From: Apus apus
Lineage: Eukaryota; Chordata; Aves; Apodiformes; Apodidae
Direction: 5' to 3'
Assembly: GCF_020740795.1 (NCBI RefSeq)
Contig: NC_067284.1
Location: 102,167,440-102,231,439, forward strand
DNA length: 64,000 nucleotides
The position numbers and the translations under genes are program-made. The notes beneath the pieces were generated by a model that saw nothing but the letters and a program-made list of their open reading frames with translations, had not been told where the DNA came from and searched no databases. Below are positions 51,846 through 64,000 of the stretch, in pieces. Position 1 is the first letter of the stretch. Every line of letters starts with the position of its first letter.

Positions 51846-54800
51846 TACAAACACACAGTCTTACCCATATCTCATCATGAACTCCACTACAGCTTAACTC
51901 TTCACCAATTTTGCCAACGTGTGAGCTTTTGTGAATATTTAATAACCCTGTCAGGTGAAAATGCATCAGGTGGCTTTAGACTTAGTTAGGAAAATAATTT
52001 TGAACAGTCTTTGCTCAGGGAATGACTCCATAGGCAGCTGTGCCAGCAGAGCAGAAGAGCAACCACTGGCAAATGGGTGGGTTTGTCCAAGTCTGCTGGG
52101 AAGGCAAAAATCCTAACTCCCTGCAACTGCAGCTCCAATAGGATCAACACAGCATCAGCCAGTTAGGCCCTACCTCCCATAAGCTCAGGTTTCTACACTT
52201 GATAAAGTTCTTTTCCTGAGGCTTTGGCAAATCTTTCCAAGTCCTCAGCAGAGCAGTAATTGTTAACAACAACATTTACACAGGTGCATGAACTTTCTGT
52301 TTCAACTTGCCAGGCAAAATGTCACAAGGATTAGTAAGAAGAAAAATGCAGCACCAAGAGAACCTGGTTAAGCACACCCATGCATGTTACATTCAGCCAG
52401 AGAAAACAAAACAAGCAAAAGTGTTTTCTAATCCTTAAAGGGTAAGAAGCTTAAGTCAGTCTTATAAAGACATTTTGTCTTGTCATATCAGCCTACCACC
52501 CTGAAGCTGCTCTAAGAAGCCTACTCTACATGGTATTACAGGGGTATTACAATGATCAAAGTCTGAACGACAAATGTTCAATGACCATTTTGAAGTGGGT
52601 TGGATGTGTATTTTTGTTTTAAAATCTTCTCCTCAAACAATTTAGCTAAGAGTCACAGTCACAGCTGATGATCAGCTACCTAACTACTAAGGCTTTTGAG
52701 TTGTCTACTACTATAACCCAAAAGCCAGGGGCAAGGTTCAGGCACAGTGATGAAGTTCACATGGTTTATGCCCTTGCACTATCAACTCCAGGAGTAAGAA
52801 GCCCTTCTGAATCACCTTCTGCTGTGCTGATGCAGTGAGTATGCATGGCAGTCAGAGGGAGCAACGGTACTATGGATGAAAGTCAGGCCTCTTTGGGGTC
52901 CTACAGGTTTTCAAAAGTACAATACAGACATGTCTGGATCCTGTTCATGCCTGTCGATTTTCACATTGATGCAGTTAAGCCAGCCAAGTTCTTGCATGCA
53001 CATTTATCATTCCTCGACCTCCATCAAAACGATCAGAACAAAATGAAAGTTCACAGTTACACAATATTTTTTCTGGAGGTTATACACACCCACTTTACAA
53101 TTTGGCCCACTCTCTCTGCCTTAGCTTTCAAAATTTGTTTCTGATAATCAGCAGCTGAGCACAGGGGGGAGGTAAGATTCAATAATACTCTGCCCTGGCA
53201 AGTCCAGCTGCTTTAGGTGCAGGTCTGTGTCAGCACAGAGGTGGCAGCTGAGCAGCGAAGGGACAACAGGGCAGCCATGCTCTCAGCTCAGGAGCTGAAC
53301 AGGGCTCAGCTCTCCACTCCTCTTCTGCCAGAACATTTTCATCAGTGAAGGTCAGACTTGGACCATGCCAAAATCCACACAAATAGCAAACTGCCAGTGA
53401 AGCCACAACACCACTGCCAGCTCCGTGGAGGGGAGCACCAGCACGTAGATGTGATCCTCAGCAAAGCCAAGTGCAACCCACAGACTCCCCTCTCAAGGTG
53501 TTCTTGCACTGGGCCCTGCCCACTGCTACAGGTATTAACTCCTATTGGCTCTATCAGTGGTAATGACAAGAAAAAGAGACCAAAGTAAGTCCTTTGTACT
53601 TGACAACAGTTTCTGTCAAGACAAATTTTATATTGCAAACAAACTAAACTAGTCATCAAACACCTTGATCGAAGCTCTCCCTGTCTTCACCAAGATGCAA
53701 CTCCACCTTCCTGTTGTGTCAGGACACTCCTCCCTCCAAATGTGCTATGCTGTACATTCTCCAGAAGGGAAGTTAAATGTTAATTCTCCCATTATCTCCT
53801 TCATGTCTTCAGCCAAATGTCCTTACCTTGAGTCAGATTTCTGATTATTTTCTTCCTGTGAAAGGGATTTAGAGGGTAATTCCTCAGTAATAAGAATATT
53901 ATAATTCTTATTAATAATTCTTTGTTAATGACAGATCCGCTAAACACATGACTAAACTAATTCATACAGTGCTTATTCCTGGCAATACTTGTACTCTGAA
54001 TTTCTGATGCCCAGCAATTAACAAACTGAAGCACTACTATGAATCCTCTCCAGGCATAAACAGGCACACCACCACTTCCATGAGCACCAGGAGACAGAGG
54101 GCAGCTATGTTGCCAAAATCCTGGCTTGGCCTCCCAGGTCTGCTGCAAGCTACTCCTTTCTCATGTGTTTCAGCCACAGACAGGCAGCTTCTGAAAGCTA
54201 CTTTATTGGGATCTTCCCAAAGAGCAGAAAGATGGCTGGGTAATTCTGCTTCACCTGCCACACAGGTGCTCCACCTCCACAGGTGTGATGCCTTGCCCTA
54301 GGCAGTCACAGTCACACCATGGCAGTAACACTGTGACCCCACCAAGTCCACAACACCCAGCTTTGAGCATCCCTTCAGCCCCAGCATGGGTGGGAGAGGA
54401 GGTGAAGGGGAACAAGGACTCTTCCAGCCAGAGCTGCAAGAAGTTAAATTCAACAAGGTACACTGCCCATTTTTAAGTGAGGACTACTTATCAAAACATT
54501 AGGAAAAACCACCATAAATCTTTTGATAGGAAACGCCCCTTACTCTGCACTTGACTTCAAACAACCTGGCTCCCACACCACCTTCAGCAGTGACCTACAG
54601 CTTACACAGTATTTTACTACTGACCATTGGGTTTCCATGTCCTCCTCAGCTGTATGCCAATGTCCACAGCCTGTTCCCTCTCCACTGTCAGCCCAGTCAG
54701 CAAATCTAGTGCTGCCTGCACCAAACAGAAAGGCTGACCCATGGTGATGAAAGACTCCCACACAGTTCAATATATTTTTTGGCAGAAAATTGAGATTAAA

Positions 54801-55114
54801 AAGCAGGCTGAACTCAACTACTATTTGTGAAACTGGAGTATCCTGGTTACAGAGCTTGTAACCATAGCAATCATTTAAATGAAGCTTTAAAGAAAATACT
54901 CCTTTGTTACTAAGATGTTGATCTTTGATTCTGACTCAGTTTCTTGATGTTCCTCTTGTCACAGATCTCTGAGGTGCTACCTTCCTCCAGATCTTATAGA
55001 AGACAAGGGAAAGGAAGAGTTCGATTCAGAGCTGCCGAGTATCCTCAACTACTATTTGTGTCTTGTGCCAACAGAATAATACTTCCTAAACATATGAATA
55101 TGTTTATTGATGTT
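51846..55114. other. Intergenic stretch, nothing recognised
   Basis: About 3.3 kb with somewhat higher GC content at 53160-54760. Several open frames of 60 to 105 codons overlap on both strands, but none has family resemblance or splice support. Confidence 0.55.
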
Positions 55115-55745
55115 GGTTGATAAGAAGCTCAATACGGTCCAGCAACATGCACTTGCAGCCCAGGGCTGCATTAAAAGAAGTGTGGTCAGCAGGTCTAGGG
55201 ATGTTTCTCCCCCTCTGCTCCACTCTCATGAGACCCCACCTGGAGTACTGTGTCCAGTTCTGGGGCTCCCAACAAAAGAAAGACATGGACCTGTTGGAGC
55301 AAGTCCAGAAGAGAGCCACAACGATGCTCTGAGGGCTGGAGCACCTCTCCCATGAAAACAGGCTAGGAGAGTTGGGGTTGTTCAGCCTGAGAAGGCTCTA
55401 GGGAGACCTTACAGTAGTCTTCCAGTACCTGAAGGGGCTACAGAAAAGCTGGGGAGAGATTTTTTACAAGAGTATGTAGGAGATCAGGTGTGATGGTTTT
55501 AAACTGAAGAGGGGAAATTTAGGTTAGACACTAGGAAGAAATTCTTTAGTTTGAGAGTGGTGAGACACTGGCACAGGTCATCCAGGGAAGTTCTGGAAGC
55601 CCTATCCTTCGAAGTGTTCAAGGGCAGGTTAGATGGGCTCTGAGCAACACAGTCTAGTGGGAGGTATCACTGCCCATGCAGGGGGGTTGGATCTAGATGA
55701 TCTTTAAGGTCCCTTCCAACCCAAACTACTCTATGATTCTGTATG
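55115..55745 (+). mobile_element. CR1 LINE 3' fragment with terminal tail
   Basis: Begins within the ORF2 C-terminus (AATACGGTCCAGCAACATGC), passes through the [12 protein letters not shown] and RATTML codons and ends GGTTGGATCTAGATGATC, TTTAAGGTCCCTTCCAACCC and CTCTATGATTCTGTATG. The coding frame is broken by stops (one at 55330) and frameshifts, so it is inactive. Confidence 0.92.
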
Positions 55746-58044
55746 AAAGATCAGTTTGCCATTGGGGATTGGAAGGTTCATGAACATTTTACAAGTAGTC
55801 AGCTAGCAAGGATGTTTCTTAGAACAAATCCCAGGCAATTAAACTTAGCCTGCTATCAATGACACTCCAAACAAGGTATTACTTAGGTTGGAGCCAAACC
55901 CATTTAAAAGCTCAGGCATTGAAGGAAGGAAAAAAAAAAAAAAAGAAAAATTAAAAAAGAGGGGAAAAAAGGCAGAAGTATTTGGCAATTGGCAATTTAT
56001 ATTAAAGTCTCCTTGCTTTTATGGCTGGATTGCTTCTATCTCCAAAGCCTCCATTCCACAGTTATGACTCTTGTATTAGTAAGAAGTCATGCAGGCATCA
56101 CACAAAGGCAGCATTGACCTGTAACTCTGTCTGGATAACCAGGGAGATTTTTATTCTGAAAAGATCCTGCCAGAGATTATACATTTTTCAACTGCTCGTT
56201 AAATGATTATGTAGCCAGGAAAATGGGACACAGAAGAGGTAAGATGGATGTGATCTGCACATGTGTTTTTCTCACAAGAAAACAAGTGCAGAGCATGTTT
56301 AACAAAAGGGAGTAGCTTCAAGGTTAAGTTATATATTGGAGCCAGATGTAAACTCTTGAGTATACAGCACCCCAGGCAGGTACATTTTGGAAAGGAAACA
56401 TTTTTCTTCATGGGAGCAAGAAGCAAATTTCTTCTTGGAACATGGCTTGAGAGCTACTCTTGGATGCCATCAGGGCTGGTTCAGCCCTGCAAGCTTTGCT
56501 CATGTGAGCATCACAACAGTCTGTGGGTTAATGAGCTCTAACCAGCCACTGTAGTTTCTCTGCATATCCCATTGATGTTGGTTGGACATCGATGAATGAA
56601 ATGCAAATATGCAGGAATTCTCGTGACTAATATTTATCTTAAAGGCCAAAAAATACTCATGTACCAAGTCAATGACAAAGCACAGCAGCCGCAGCCTTAA
56701 CAGGAAAGCAGGTTTTGTTTTATATGGCCAGGTTTTACTAGAATCAGAATAAACAGCAGCTGTTTCACAGAATACTGACAGAATAGAAATCAAATATGAA
56801 TATAGCTGTGTGAAACCTGGGCATGTATTTTTAGGTGCACACGCCCACACACATATGCAGCCTGAATAGTTCATTCCCCTCCTCTGATACAGAGATGCCT
56901 CCAGCAGGAACACGAGCCCAGGCATGCTCCTAACCCAATTTGCCTGTGCCACCCCTATTTTACCAACATACTATATCACGTAACAGCTTGAAAAGGTTTT
57001 TTTAAGTGACTTTTTCTTTCCTCCACATTTCCACCGTGCTACTCAGTTTCTTTCAGCAAACCAGCAATTACCACAGCAGATCAAACCTTAAGTACTGAGC
57101 AGTTCAGTGCTCAGTACCGTATGCCTCCCAAAAAAAGTGGTAAAGACTGCAGTAATTAAGGTAGGGGAAGAGTTTTCCCAAAGTATCAGTTCTCATTTAG
57201 TTTTCCCCCCCAGGTTTAAGGCTTAAATCATGCCCTACAATCCCTGCAGCAAGATATCAATATGGAACCACCATGTTCACTTACAGTTACTTGATGGTAG
57301 CTTATTTACATTTCCACCTCATAAACAGATCTTGGTATTTTAAGAGGCAGCCATCCAAAGTGCTTTCCACAATTAACACAACAGTTTTTTCAGCTTGAAG
57401 GTTATTACAGCCAGCCACAGTATCTACTTCCAAAACTAAACCAAACAGCTACAGATGGATGTTTAGAGTGTTTCCAATCTCCAAATCACATCTCATCTCT
57501 CTAGAGCCATTGCCCTCCTTCCTCCTTGGCAGTATTTGCTTTACCTTTTTTAAGTCCAGATAGCCTTGATCATTTACATCCCTCCTGACCTTCTCTGTGG
57601 TAATATGCAAAGGCTGAAAAACCATGCTGTAAGCATATGGAGCAAGGTTTGCTAAAATGCAGGATTAGATGATTAGTCAGACCACTAAAACCTTATGCAC
57701 GAAGCAAGGATTTAAGGCTCCCTCCAGTGCAACTGGGTTTCACAGATGGAACATTCATTTGTAACACAGGAAACCTTTTTGCCTAGTGCTACTGTACTGC
57801 ATCCTCCCTTGCAGAAGCCCTTCTGCTATTTCTTAGGCACCAGAGGTCATTTTTCCATTAACATACTCAACCAGAAGTGAAGGATTCAGCACTCTGTCCT
57901 CTATCCATCCTCACTGGCAGCAGCTAGTGCAGCACCTAGCACAGCACCTGGGTGTTTCCAAAACAGCTGCAGCAGGACATGCTATGATGCAGAAGCATTT
58001 CCAATGTCAACAAAGTTAACAGGACTTTCCTTTGGCAAGGGGAC
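55746..58044. other. Intergenic stretch, nothing recognised but an A-rich tract
   Basis: A long A-rich tract lies at about 55926-55972. The remainder is ordinary noncoding sequence on both strands; the 150-codon open frame on the - strand at 56500-56952 has no family resemblance. Confidence 0.55.
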
Positions 58045-58230
58045 ATGCTACACATAAGGAAAAACTTTTCAGTGACAGTGACAGAACACTGGAACAGGCT
58101 GCCCAGAAGTTTTGAAGTCTCCTTCTCTGGAAACATTACAAACCTGCCTGGACATGTACCTGTGTGAGCTTCTCTAGGTGATCCTGCTCTGGCAGGAGGA
58201 TTGGACTAGATGACCTTTTGCATGACCTTA
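58045..58230 (+). mobile_element. Short CR1 3' fragment
   Basis: Contains CACATAAGGAAAAACTTTTC, GACAGAACACTGGAACAGG, CTGCCCAGAAGTTTTGAAG, TCTCCTTCTCTGGAAAC and GATCCTGCTCTGGCAGG followed by ATTGGACTAGATGACC, the same 3' order as the copy at 38530. Heavily 5'-truncated. It lies just past the proposed HECA 3' end. Confidence 0.88.
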
Positions 58231-58409
58231 GGCACCCCATGCCCCTTTCAGTATAGCAGTCTTCAAAATGACATCAAAGCTTTGTTTTAGTTGACACTGA
58301 GAACCTGTTTTCACTGTGGACTTTAAAACTGAAGGTGACTAGATTAAGTCTCTATAAAGAGCAGGTGTAAGACACTAATCAAGAGAAGAACGGGGGAAGA
58401 ACAACCCAC

Positions 58410-61400
58410 ACCATTAGCTGTCTGGTATTTATTACTTTTTAATACAGAGAAGTCACAACAAAATATTCTCTAAGAACACACGCAAATGATATCATAACCA
58501 ATTATTTTAATTTCATCAACATTCATTTGCTATGTACATATTCTTCCATCTGCAAAAGTGCAATCCAAAAATGTCTCAACAAGAAACCTTTATGGAAAAG
58601 TATCTTTTTGAGGGGTTTTCTCACCAGTGGCCTTACAAGTGTCCTCAGGTTGCCTGGTACAGCAAAATGAAGAGTATATGGGGGGGGGGAAGGAAGAAAT
58701 TGGAATATTCCCTGTTTTCCTACCTAAATTAATTTTTAATACTCTGCTCACTACTGGAGACATTAATGCAAATAGACTGTAGGATAGTCTATGGGCTGCC
58801 TATAGAACACTGTTGTTTTAATGACTCCGCAGCGTTAGAAAGAACACGAATTTCAGGCTGATTACTTGGTAGATGTCAAATTACACATGTAAAAGAGGTC
58901 CATTATGTTAGTTATAGTTATCAAAATTTACTTTTAAACATCCTACTGATGGATGAATTCATTTTTACACATCCAAAATATGAAGTCTATCTAAATGCAA
59001 GCCTCTCCTATGGAAAACAGAGTTAACTACTGGAAAGAAAAGCATTTGCACATGCACTCCTATAACTATCACAAGGAGTATCGTGCATTTAAGAAGAGTA
59101 GAATGAATCTCCAAATTCAGAGGACTGTATTCTCATTTACAAAACAGGTTTCAGGCACAATTTAATCTGACCACAGGCCAGATTTAAAAGAACACACAGC
59201 ATCAGAAAAATGAAAGGTAATGAAGAGTAAACTTTAGCCAAACAAGCAAAGCAAGCAGCTCCCTAGCTAGGGAAATAATTTCCCTTTTGACACATGTGAA
59301 AGCTCATGGCTAATTCCAGTGCTTGTCAAGATGGACAGCAATCAAACTGCGGTCTCATTTAACTTCTGAAGTCACCATTAGGTGCCAAAGAAGTTACCTC
59401 TGCCTTTGTACTCATACAAAGCCCAGCTGAAACTCTCATGGCCAAAGGGCAGGCCTCACTGCTTGACTGGAATCTACAGAAAATACATTTTGCAGTAACC
59501 CAAGACTGGTTTTAAGAATCAGCAAGAAGCAGGGAAAGCATTCTCTACAACTTAGGAACAATTTACTTTGGAGCAAAAGTTCAGAGGAATCTTTCCATCA
59601 CGGGTCATTTTTACAGTGCTGCATGTGCTGCTAAGCCTCCAGTTGAGAGATGTGTTTTGCAAGAAAATAGGCATTTCCTCAAGCAGTAGATAAGCTGTTG
59701 GAGAAGGAATATGTTTTCTTGGATCGATTTGTAGGTAACTTCTTGTGACTTTACTCAGCTCTCAAGAGACCCCACATGGAATACCATGTTCAATTCTGGA
59801 GCTCCCAACATAAGAAGGACATGGAGCTCCTGCAGAGAGTCCAGAGGAGGGCCACAAAGATGATCAAAGGGCTGGAGCACCTCTCCCATGTAAATAGGCT
59901 AGGAGAGTTGGGGTTGTTCAGTATGGAAAAGGCAGCTCCAGGAAGTCCTTATAGCGGCCTTCCAGTATCTGAAGGGGCTACAGGAAAGCTGGGGAGGGTT
60001 TTTTTACAAGGGCTTGTAGTGAGAGGACAAGGGGTAGAGGGTAGATTTAGGTTAGACATTAGGAGGAAATCCTTTAGTGTGAGGGTGGTGAGACACTGGC
60101 ACAGGTTGCCCAGGGAAGCTGTGGAAGCCCCATCCCTAGAAAGTGCTCAAGGGCAGGTTAGATGGGCTCTGAGCAACCTGGTCTAGTGGGGGCTATCTCT
60201 GCCTATGCAGAAGGGTTGGAACTAGATGGATCTTTGAAGGTCCCTTCCAACCCAAACCATTCTATGATTCTACGATCTGTGCCAACATAAGCCCTCTGTG
60301 CAGCTCAGGTATTACTAGAAGAGTGGCTAATGCTAAAATGAGCTAATTCTGTCGTTTGAGTTTTATGTGCACATTAATTCCTTAACTTAGCAGAAAGCAT
60401 AATTCTCAGTCCATTCTTTTTTGGCATCTGCCTTTTTTGTTTTCTTTCCCAGGGTGGCAGAGTATAAGGGCCATTTTCAAGATCTTAATTTCAACAGAGA
60501 CACTCTTTAAAAAGGTTCTAATTGGGGAAAATCAAACAACTTCAGAAGAAACAAGTAATAATCCCACCTTGTAAACAGAAACAAAACCCACAACTCTCAA
60601 GTGAACAAACACTCCATAAACACACCATGGAGAAAAGAAAAGAAAAAAAAAACCACAAAAAAAAACCCTCCCATAAATGTCGACTGGCTTGAGAAACCAA
60701 GCAAAAGATTCATGACGTATTTTAAAAAAAATAAAATAAATTACAGAAGTGAGAAATGGGAACCACAAAACAATTGCAGAGACTACAGGGCCAAGCCCTC
60801 TGATACAAACTCACTGCCTAATGCATAGTCTATTATGTACAGCCCAGAGGCATGTACAAAGTAAATATGCTAAATCTGCTTTCTTAAAAAGTCTCCAAAT
60901 TTTTAGATCCCGGACTTAATGCAATTTTGAAAGACAAAGGTTCAGCAATTAGTTGTTTTAAAAAGCAATGCCATGTTTGGTACTCAGTACCTCTCAGCTC
61001 TTACAGGTTGGACAGCCCAGGTCCCACTTGGAACTCCCTCCACACCAGTCTGCAGCAGGCAGCAAAGCCTTGGCTCCAGCAGACACATACAAACACATCC
61101 CCATTCAGCCCTGCCTGCTCATTCCCTAAAAAGTCTGTGAACAAACACCTTTAAATAAAGCATGTTAAGATCTCCAGCTTGTTTTGGTACAACCAGATGA
61201 CCTGCCCATCCCCAGTGGAAGCAGCACTATTGCCTATGGTCTGTCAGCAAGGGCAACACACAGCAGGAAGACACTGTGCCAAAAAATGTTAATTTGTTTC
61301 AAGACTGCATTTTCTGGCAAACATTTACATTCACTTGTCACAACACCTTAATTTACCCCATCTCAGAAAATCTGAAAGAAAGCCTGCTGAAGTGACATGG

Positions 61401-61916
61401 CAGTGTGGCGCCAGCTCCTTTGCCCATGGGAACCAGTGCAAAAGGCTGAATGAATTCAACAGTAACGGGACGGTTTCTTTCCAAGGATTTCCCATTTCTA
61501 CCAAACTGGAAGGGCAACAACCCTCTACAATTACCCACTTTCCAATTGGACATATTTCTCTGTCCTGTATGTCTCCACAAGCCCTTCCTATAAACTGTAT
61601 TACAATAATTAAAAAACAAAACAAACAAAAACCAAAACAAAAAACAACCAAATCATTTTTAGCTGAACTTTACCCCACAGGTGGGATATACTCCAAGGCC
61701 ATTAAATTGGCTTGTCTCCAGCCTTCACAGAGATCTTGTCAGGAGGATTCTGGTTTTAACAACATGTATATATACATATTAATATGTACACAGACAAAGA
61801 AGCTGCTCTTCCAGTTAGAAAAAAAATTAAATTTCATCACAGAATGAATTCTATAAAAAGATATGTAATAAAGTTGAAATACCCATAAAATAGCTATTAC
61901 TAAAGCAAAGCTTTCG
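58410..61916 (-). other. HECA: HECA 3'UTR (proposed extent)
   Basis: Read on the - strand, the sequence after the HECA stop has no AATAAA for nearly 3.5 kb. The first one is the complement of TTTATT at 58428-58433, giving a 3' end near 58410. HECA has a several-kilobase 3'UTR in other vertebrates, as I recall, so this length is reasonable. The 58430-59250 part is AT-rich and may hold regulatory sites. A CR1 copy lies inside at 59748-60278, and A-rich tracts (T-rich in the transcript) lie at about 60636-60668 and 61600-61660. Confidence 0.6.
59748..60278 (+). mobile_element. CR1 LINE 3' fragment within HECA 3'UTR, antisense to HECA
   Basis: Starts in the ORF2 C-terminus (codons for MEYHVQFWSSQHKKDMELLQ) and continues with the RVQRRATKMIKGLEHLSH codons, GTGAGACACTGGCACAGG, GGTTAGATGGGCTCTGAGC and the tail GGTCCCTTCCAACCCAAACC then TTCTATGATTCTACG. 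A frame of 136 codons is open at 59776-60186 but part of it is out of the CR1 frame. Its sequence is close to the copy at 55115. Confidence 0.93.
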
Positions 61917-62081
61917 TCAATAAGCCTCCAAAACTTTAAATGAAGAAAATGGCTTCACGAAGTGGTAGTCTAGATTTCCACAGTGAGGACACTGCTGGAC
62001 GTTGCTGTATTCAGAGAAATACTGCATGCCAATCCGTACATCTATTACTGGCTTCCCACAGTGCTTACAGTTCAGTCGAGC
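61917..62081 (-). CDS. HECA: HECA last coding exon (partial gene, C-terminal 54 residues)
   Basis: Headcase homolog, a protein linked in insects and vertebrates to cell-cycle and differentiation control. On the - strand an acceptor (tgtcttttacag) precedes 62081, and the exon reads ARLNCKHCGKPVIDVRIGMQ to a stop at 61917-61919, ending SSFKVLEAY. It holds two Cys-x-x-Cys pairs (CKHC and CPHC, about 27 residues apart), the layout of a small zinc ribbon, and it matches the end of human HECA as I remember it, almost residue for residue. The exon starts in phase 0; the preceding human residues end in a Gln that should come from the exon before. That exon is not visible up to 64000, so the gene continues beyond the window edge. 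HECA converges with TXLNB, as in other amniotes. Confidence 0.93.
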   Translation of the reverse strand, partial: ARLNCKHCGKPVIDVRIGMQYFSEYSNVQQCPHCGNLDYHFVKPFSSFKVLEAY

Positions 62082-64000
62082 CTGTAAAAGACAAACAAAC
62101 AAACAAAAAAACACTTTTTGAAATAACCAAAATCTGCTCCACTTCTGGCCTCTGAAAAAGCGGTATCACACACAACCCCCTGCCCTGCCCACCCCAGGAG
62201 AGGGGGGAAGTCAGGAATGTGGCAGTACAGGGACCTGCTGGTAAGGATATCCCTCACTCAGAGCGGTAACTCCCAGGCATACACAATGTTTCTCACATTT
62301 AATACCACCACCAAATCCTGGAGAGTAAGCTGCCTCCCACTCTGACTGACATGAGGCAGAGAATTTCAAAGTTTATATACACACACACGATTGTTTTGGG
62401 GATTCCTCAATCTTCAGTACTGTCTCAATAAATCATTAATGAAGCCTCAAAGCAAAGAGAGAAATTTTACATTTGTACCACGGAATTCAAGCATTTAGGT
62501 TGACATTTGAACATGACGTGTCTATGAAATGTATCAGCATTTTAATCTTTTGGCTTAACAACTGTATAACTTGATCAATTTTATTAGCATGGCATGGTAT
62601 CATCTCACTTTAGGTATCTATTTCAACATTTGTAATACATAACAGATAATACAAACTAAGTATCACTTCAAGCTCATGAACTATTCTACAAAATCCAAAT
62701 GAGAAAGGACCAACATTAATGGGGTGGGGACATGAGAAATAACTAAAGGTCAAAGGTGAGGACAGCTATTAACGCTCAGCAGTAACAAAATAAACTACAT
62801 CTTCAGAAGAAACCTGTCTGAGAAACCCAGCCCATTTGATGTACAGAAAGCATCAGGCAGTGTGAGAGCTCAGCAGACCGTTTGAAACACTCAAGAGAAA
62901 CAGAAGAGATCTGAGACCATAAAGGAGCTGAAGAGTAAAGGTGGCAAATCAGCAGTGAGGGCCTAAGCTTTATCATACCTAGCTGAACCTCACAGCCCAA
63001 TACACCAACAAAAGCTTCAGCTCTTCATTGAAAATAATAAAAAATTATTTTCTATGGCAATCTTGATTTAAGAAATTTTACTGGGATGAGGAGAGGAAGA
63101 AGTTATTAAAGTACTATTGCTGTTGAAACAAGGCTCAAAAAGAAAGAAACCATCACGTCCACAAGCCATCTGCTCTGCTTGAAAAAGCAGAAATTCTAAG
63201 AAATGCAATCAAGTAGAGCATGGATTTCTATGGTTTTCTTAACCAAAGTGTTGTTTTCCCTCTTGCTGCTGTCCAGCACATCTGCTAGCTGCTAGTAACC
63301 TGGCAGTGGCTGCAGTTCATTATCCTACATGCACATTTGTGATGTGTAATTGCGTATTTTGAAATAAGGTAGGGAATTATTCAAAATAGAAATTAGCAAT
63401 GCAATTTGGAGTTAAATTATATATCATATTTAAATGTCATTCTTCTGTAAGCACAGAATCATCTGAAACAATCACAGTGAAACAATAATGTGTATTATCT
63501 GGCAATCACAGTCGTTGCAGCTAATGATTTTATAGTCAGTTCTGTTACTTTCCACGTACTGTCACACTGTCCATTAATCATATAATTAAGGCTCTTGTAT
63601 AATGAGACCTTAATTCTTGTCTTGTACATTTAACAGAAGAAATGCAGATTTAAAATTGCTGACTTTTGTAGAGCTAGCAAGTCAGCATCAGTGTTTTATT
63701 TTTAGAAGTCCCTATTTCAAAAAAAAGTTCCAGTCTCAAGAAGCACTAAAATTGGGTAATACCTCTGTCTTTAGTTACAATTATTATCAATGTCATTTTA
63801 TCCAGTAGCAGCAACAGCACTTGTCCTTTGAGCAAGACATTTTGATCAATATGTTAAATTTAAAATTAAACGGCATTTTGCATATTGACAAAACTATATT
63901 TTAGATTGCACTTAAGCACACACAGTCCCATGAAGTTATTATACTTTGAATGAATGCATCTCTGCGAGGCTCTTGTTCTCCCCGAGGAACAACACCTGTG
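62082..64000 (-). other. HECA: HECA intron, 3' part
   Basis: Sequence upstream of the last HECA exon on the - strand. It begins with a T-rich tract of GTTT repeats next to the acceptor. No further HECA exon, RNA gene or mobile element recognised. The last 40 bases (63961-64000) are more GC-rich than the rest, but their translation does not fit HECA. Confidence 0.65.

Noticed and set aside
59776-60186. 136-codon open frame in the HECA 3'UTR region
   Set aside because: CR1 remnant that changes frame partway; no host gene features.
63290-63345. Second possible HECA exon end on the - strand, CAG followed by GTTACT, reading Cys-x-x-Cys-Gln
   Set aside because: The residues before it do not match HECA and no acceptor or longer matching frame was found; the Cys pair looks like chance.
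63942-64000. Possible upstream HECA exon on the - strand at the window edge
   Set aside because: One frame is open with a GT after AAA, but its translation does not resemble the HECA residues expected before the last exon (they should end in Cys-Cys-Gln).

Overview
This window is nuclear DNA from a vertebrate, most likely a bird. Three things point that way: split genes with GT-AG introns, several CR1-type LINE fragments (the main avian retrotransposon) with no mammalian-type Alu or L1, and the gene pair TXLNB and HECA facing each other as I recall them in other amniotes (human 6q). I cannot name the species. There are no bacterial, phage, CRISPR or operon-like features.

Layout. Positions 1-665 are a CpG-rich block holding a CTGCC-type minisatellite; this is the probable promoter or 5' end of TXLNB, but its noncoding first exon is not resolved. 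From 666 to 15452 lies about 15 kb of presumed first intron and 5' sequence with one clear CR1 fragment. From 15453 to 41395 lie nine coding exons of TXLNB (beta-taxilin) on the + strand. They join in one frame to a predicted protein of 689 residues: a variable acidic N-terminus, the conserved taxilin coiled coil, and a lineage-variable tail with 14 tandem seven-residue repeats. Positions 41396 to about 58400 are the TXLNB 3'UTR and intergenic DNA with CR1 remnants on both strands. From about 58400 to 62081 on the - strand is the last exon of HECA: 54 codons of zinc-binding C-terminus and an apparent 3.5 kb 3'UTR carrying a CR1 copy. The rest, to 64000, is HECA intron.

The two genes converge tail to tail, with stop codons about 20.5 kb apart. 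Taxilin family proteins bind syntaxins, and the beta form is known from muscle; HECA is the headcase homolog, linked to cell-cycle and differentiation control. Nothing in the window suggests that they act together.

I found no previously undescribed system. The points most worth checking are the seven-residue repeat array in the TXLNB tail, a GC-AG intron after the first coding exon, a U12-like AT-AC donor sequence overlapping a weak GT donor after the fifth coding exon, and a CR1 copy ending about 118 bp before the eighth coding exon. Names for TXLNB and HECA rest on recalled family sequences, not on a database search.
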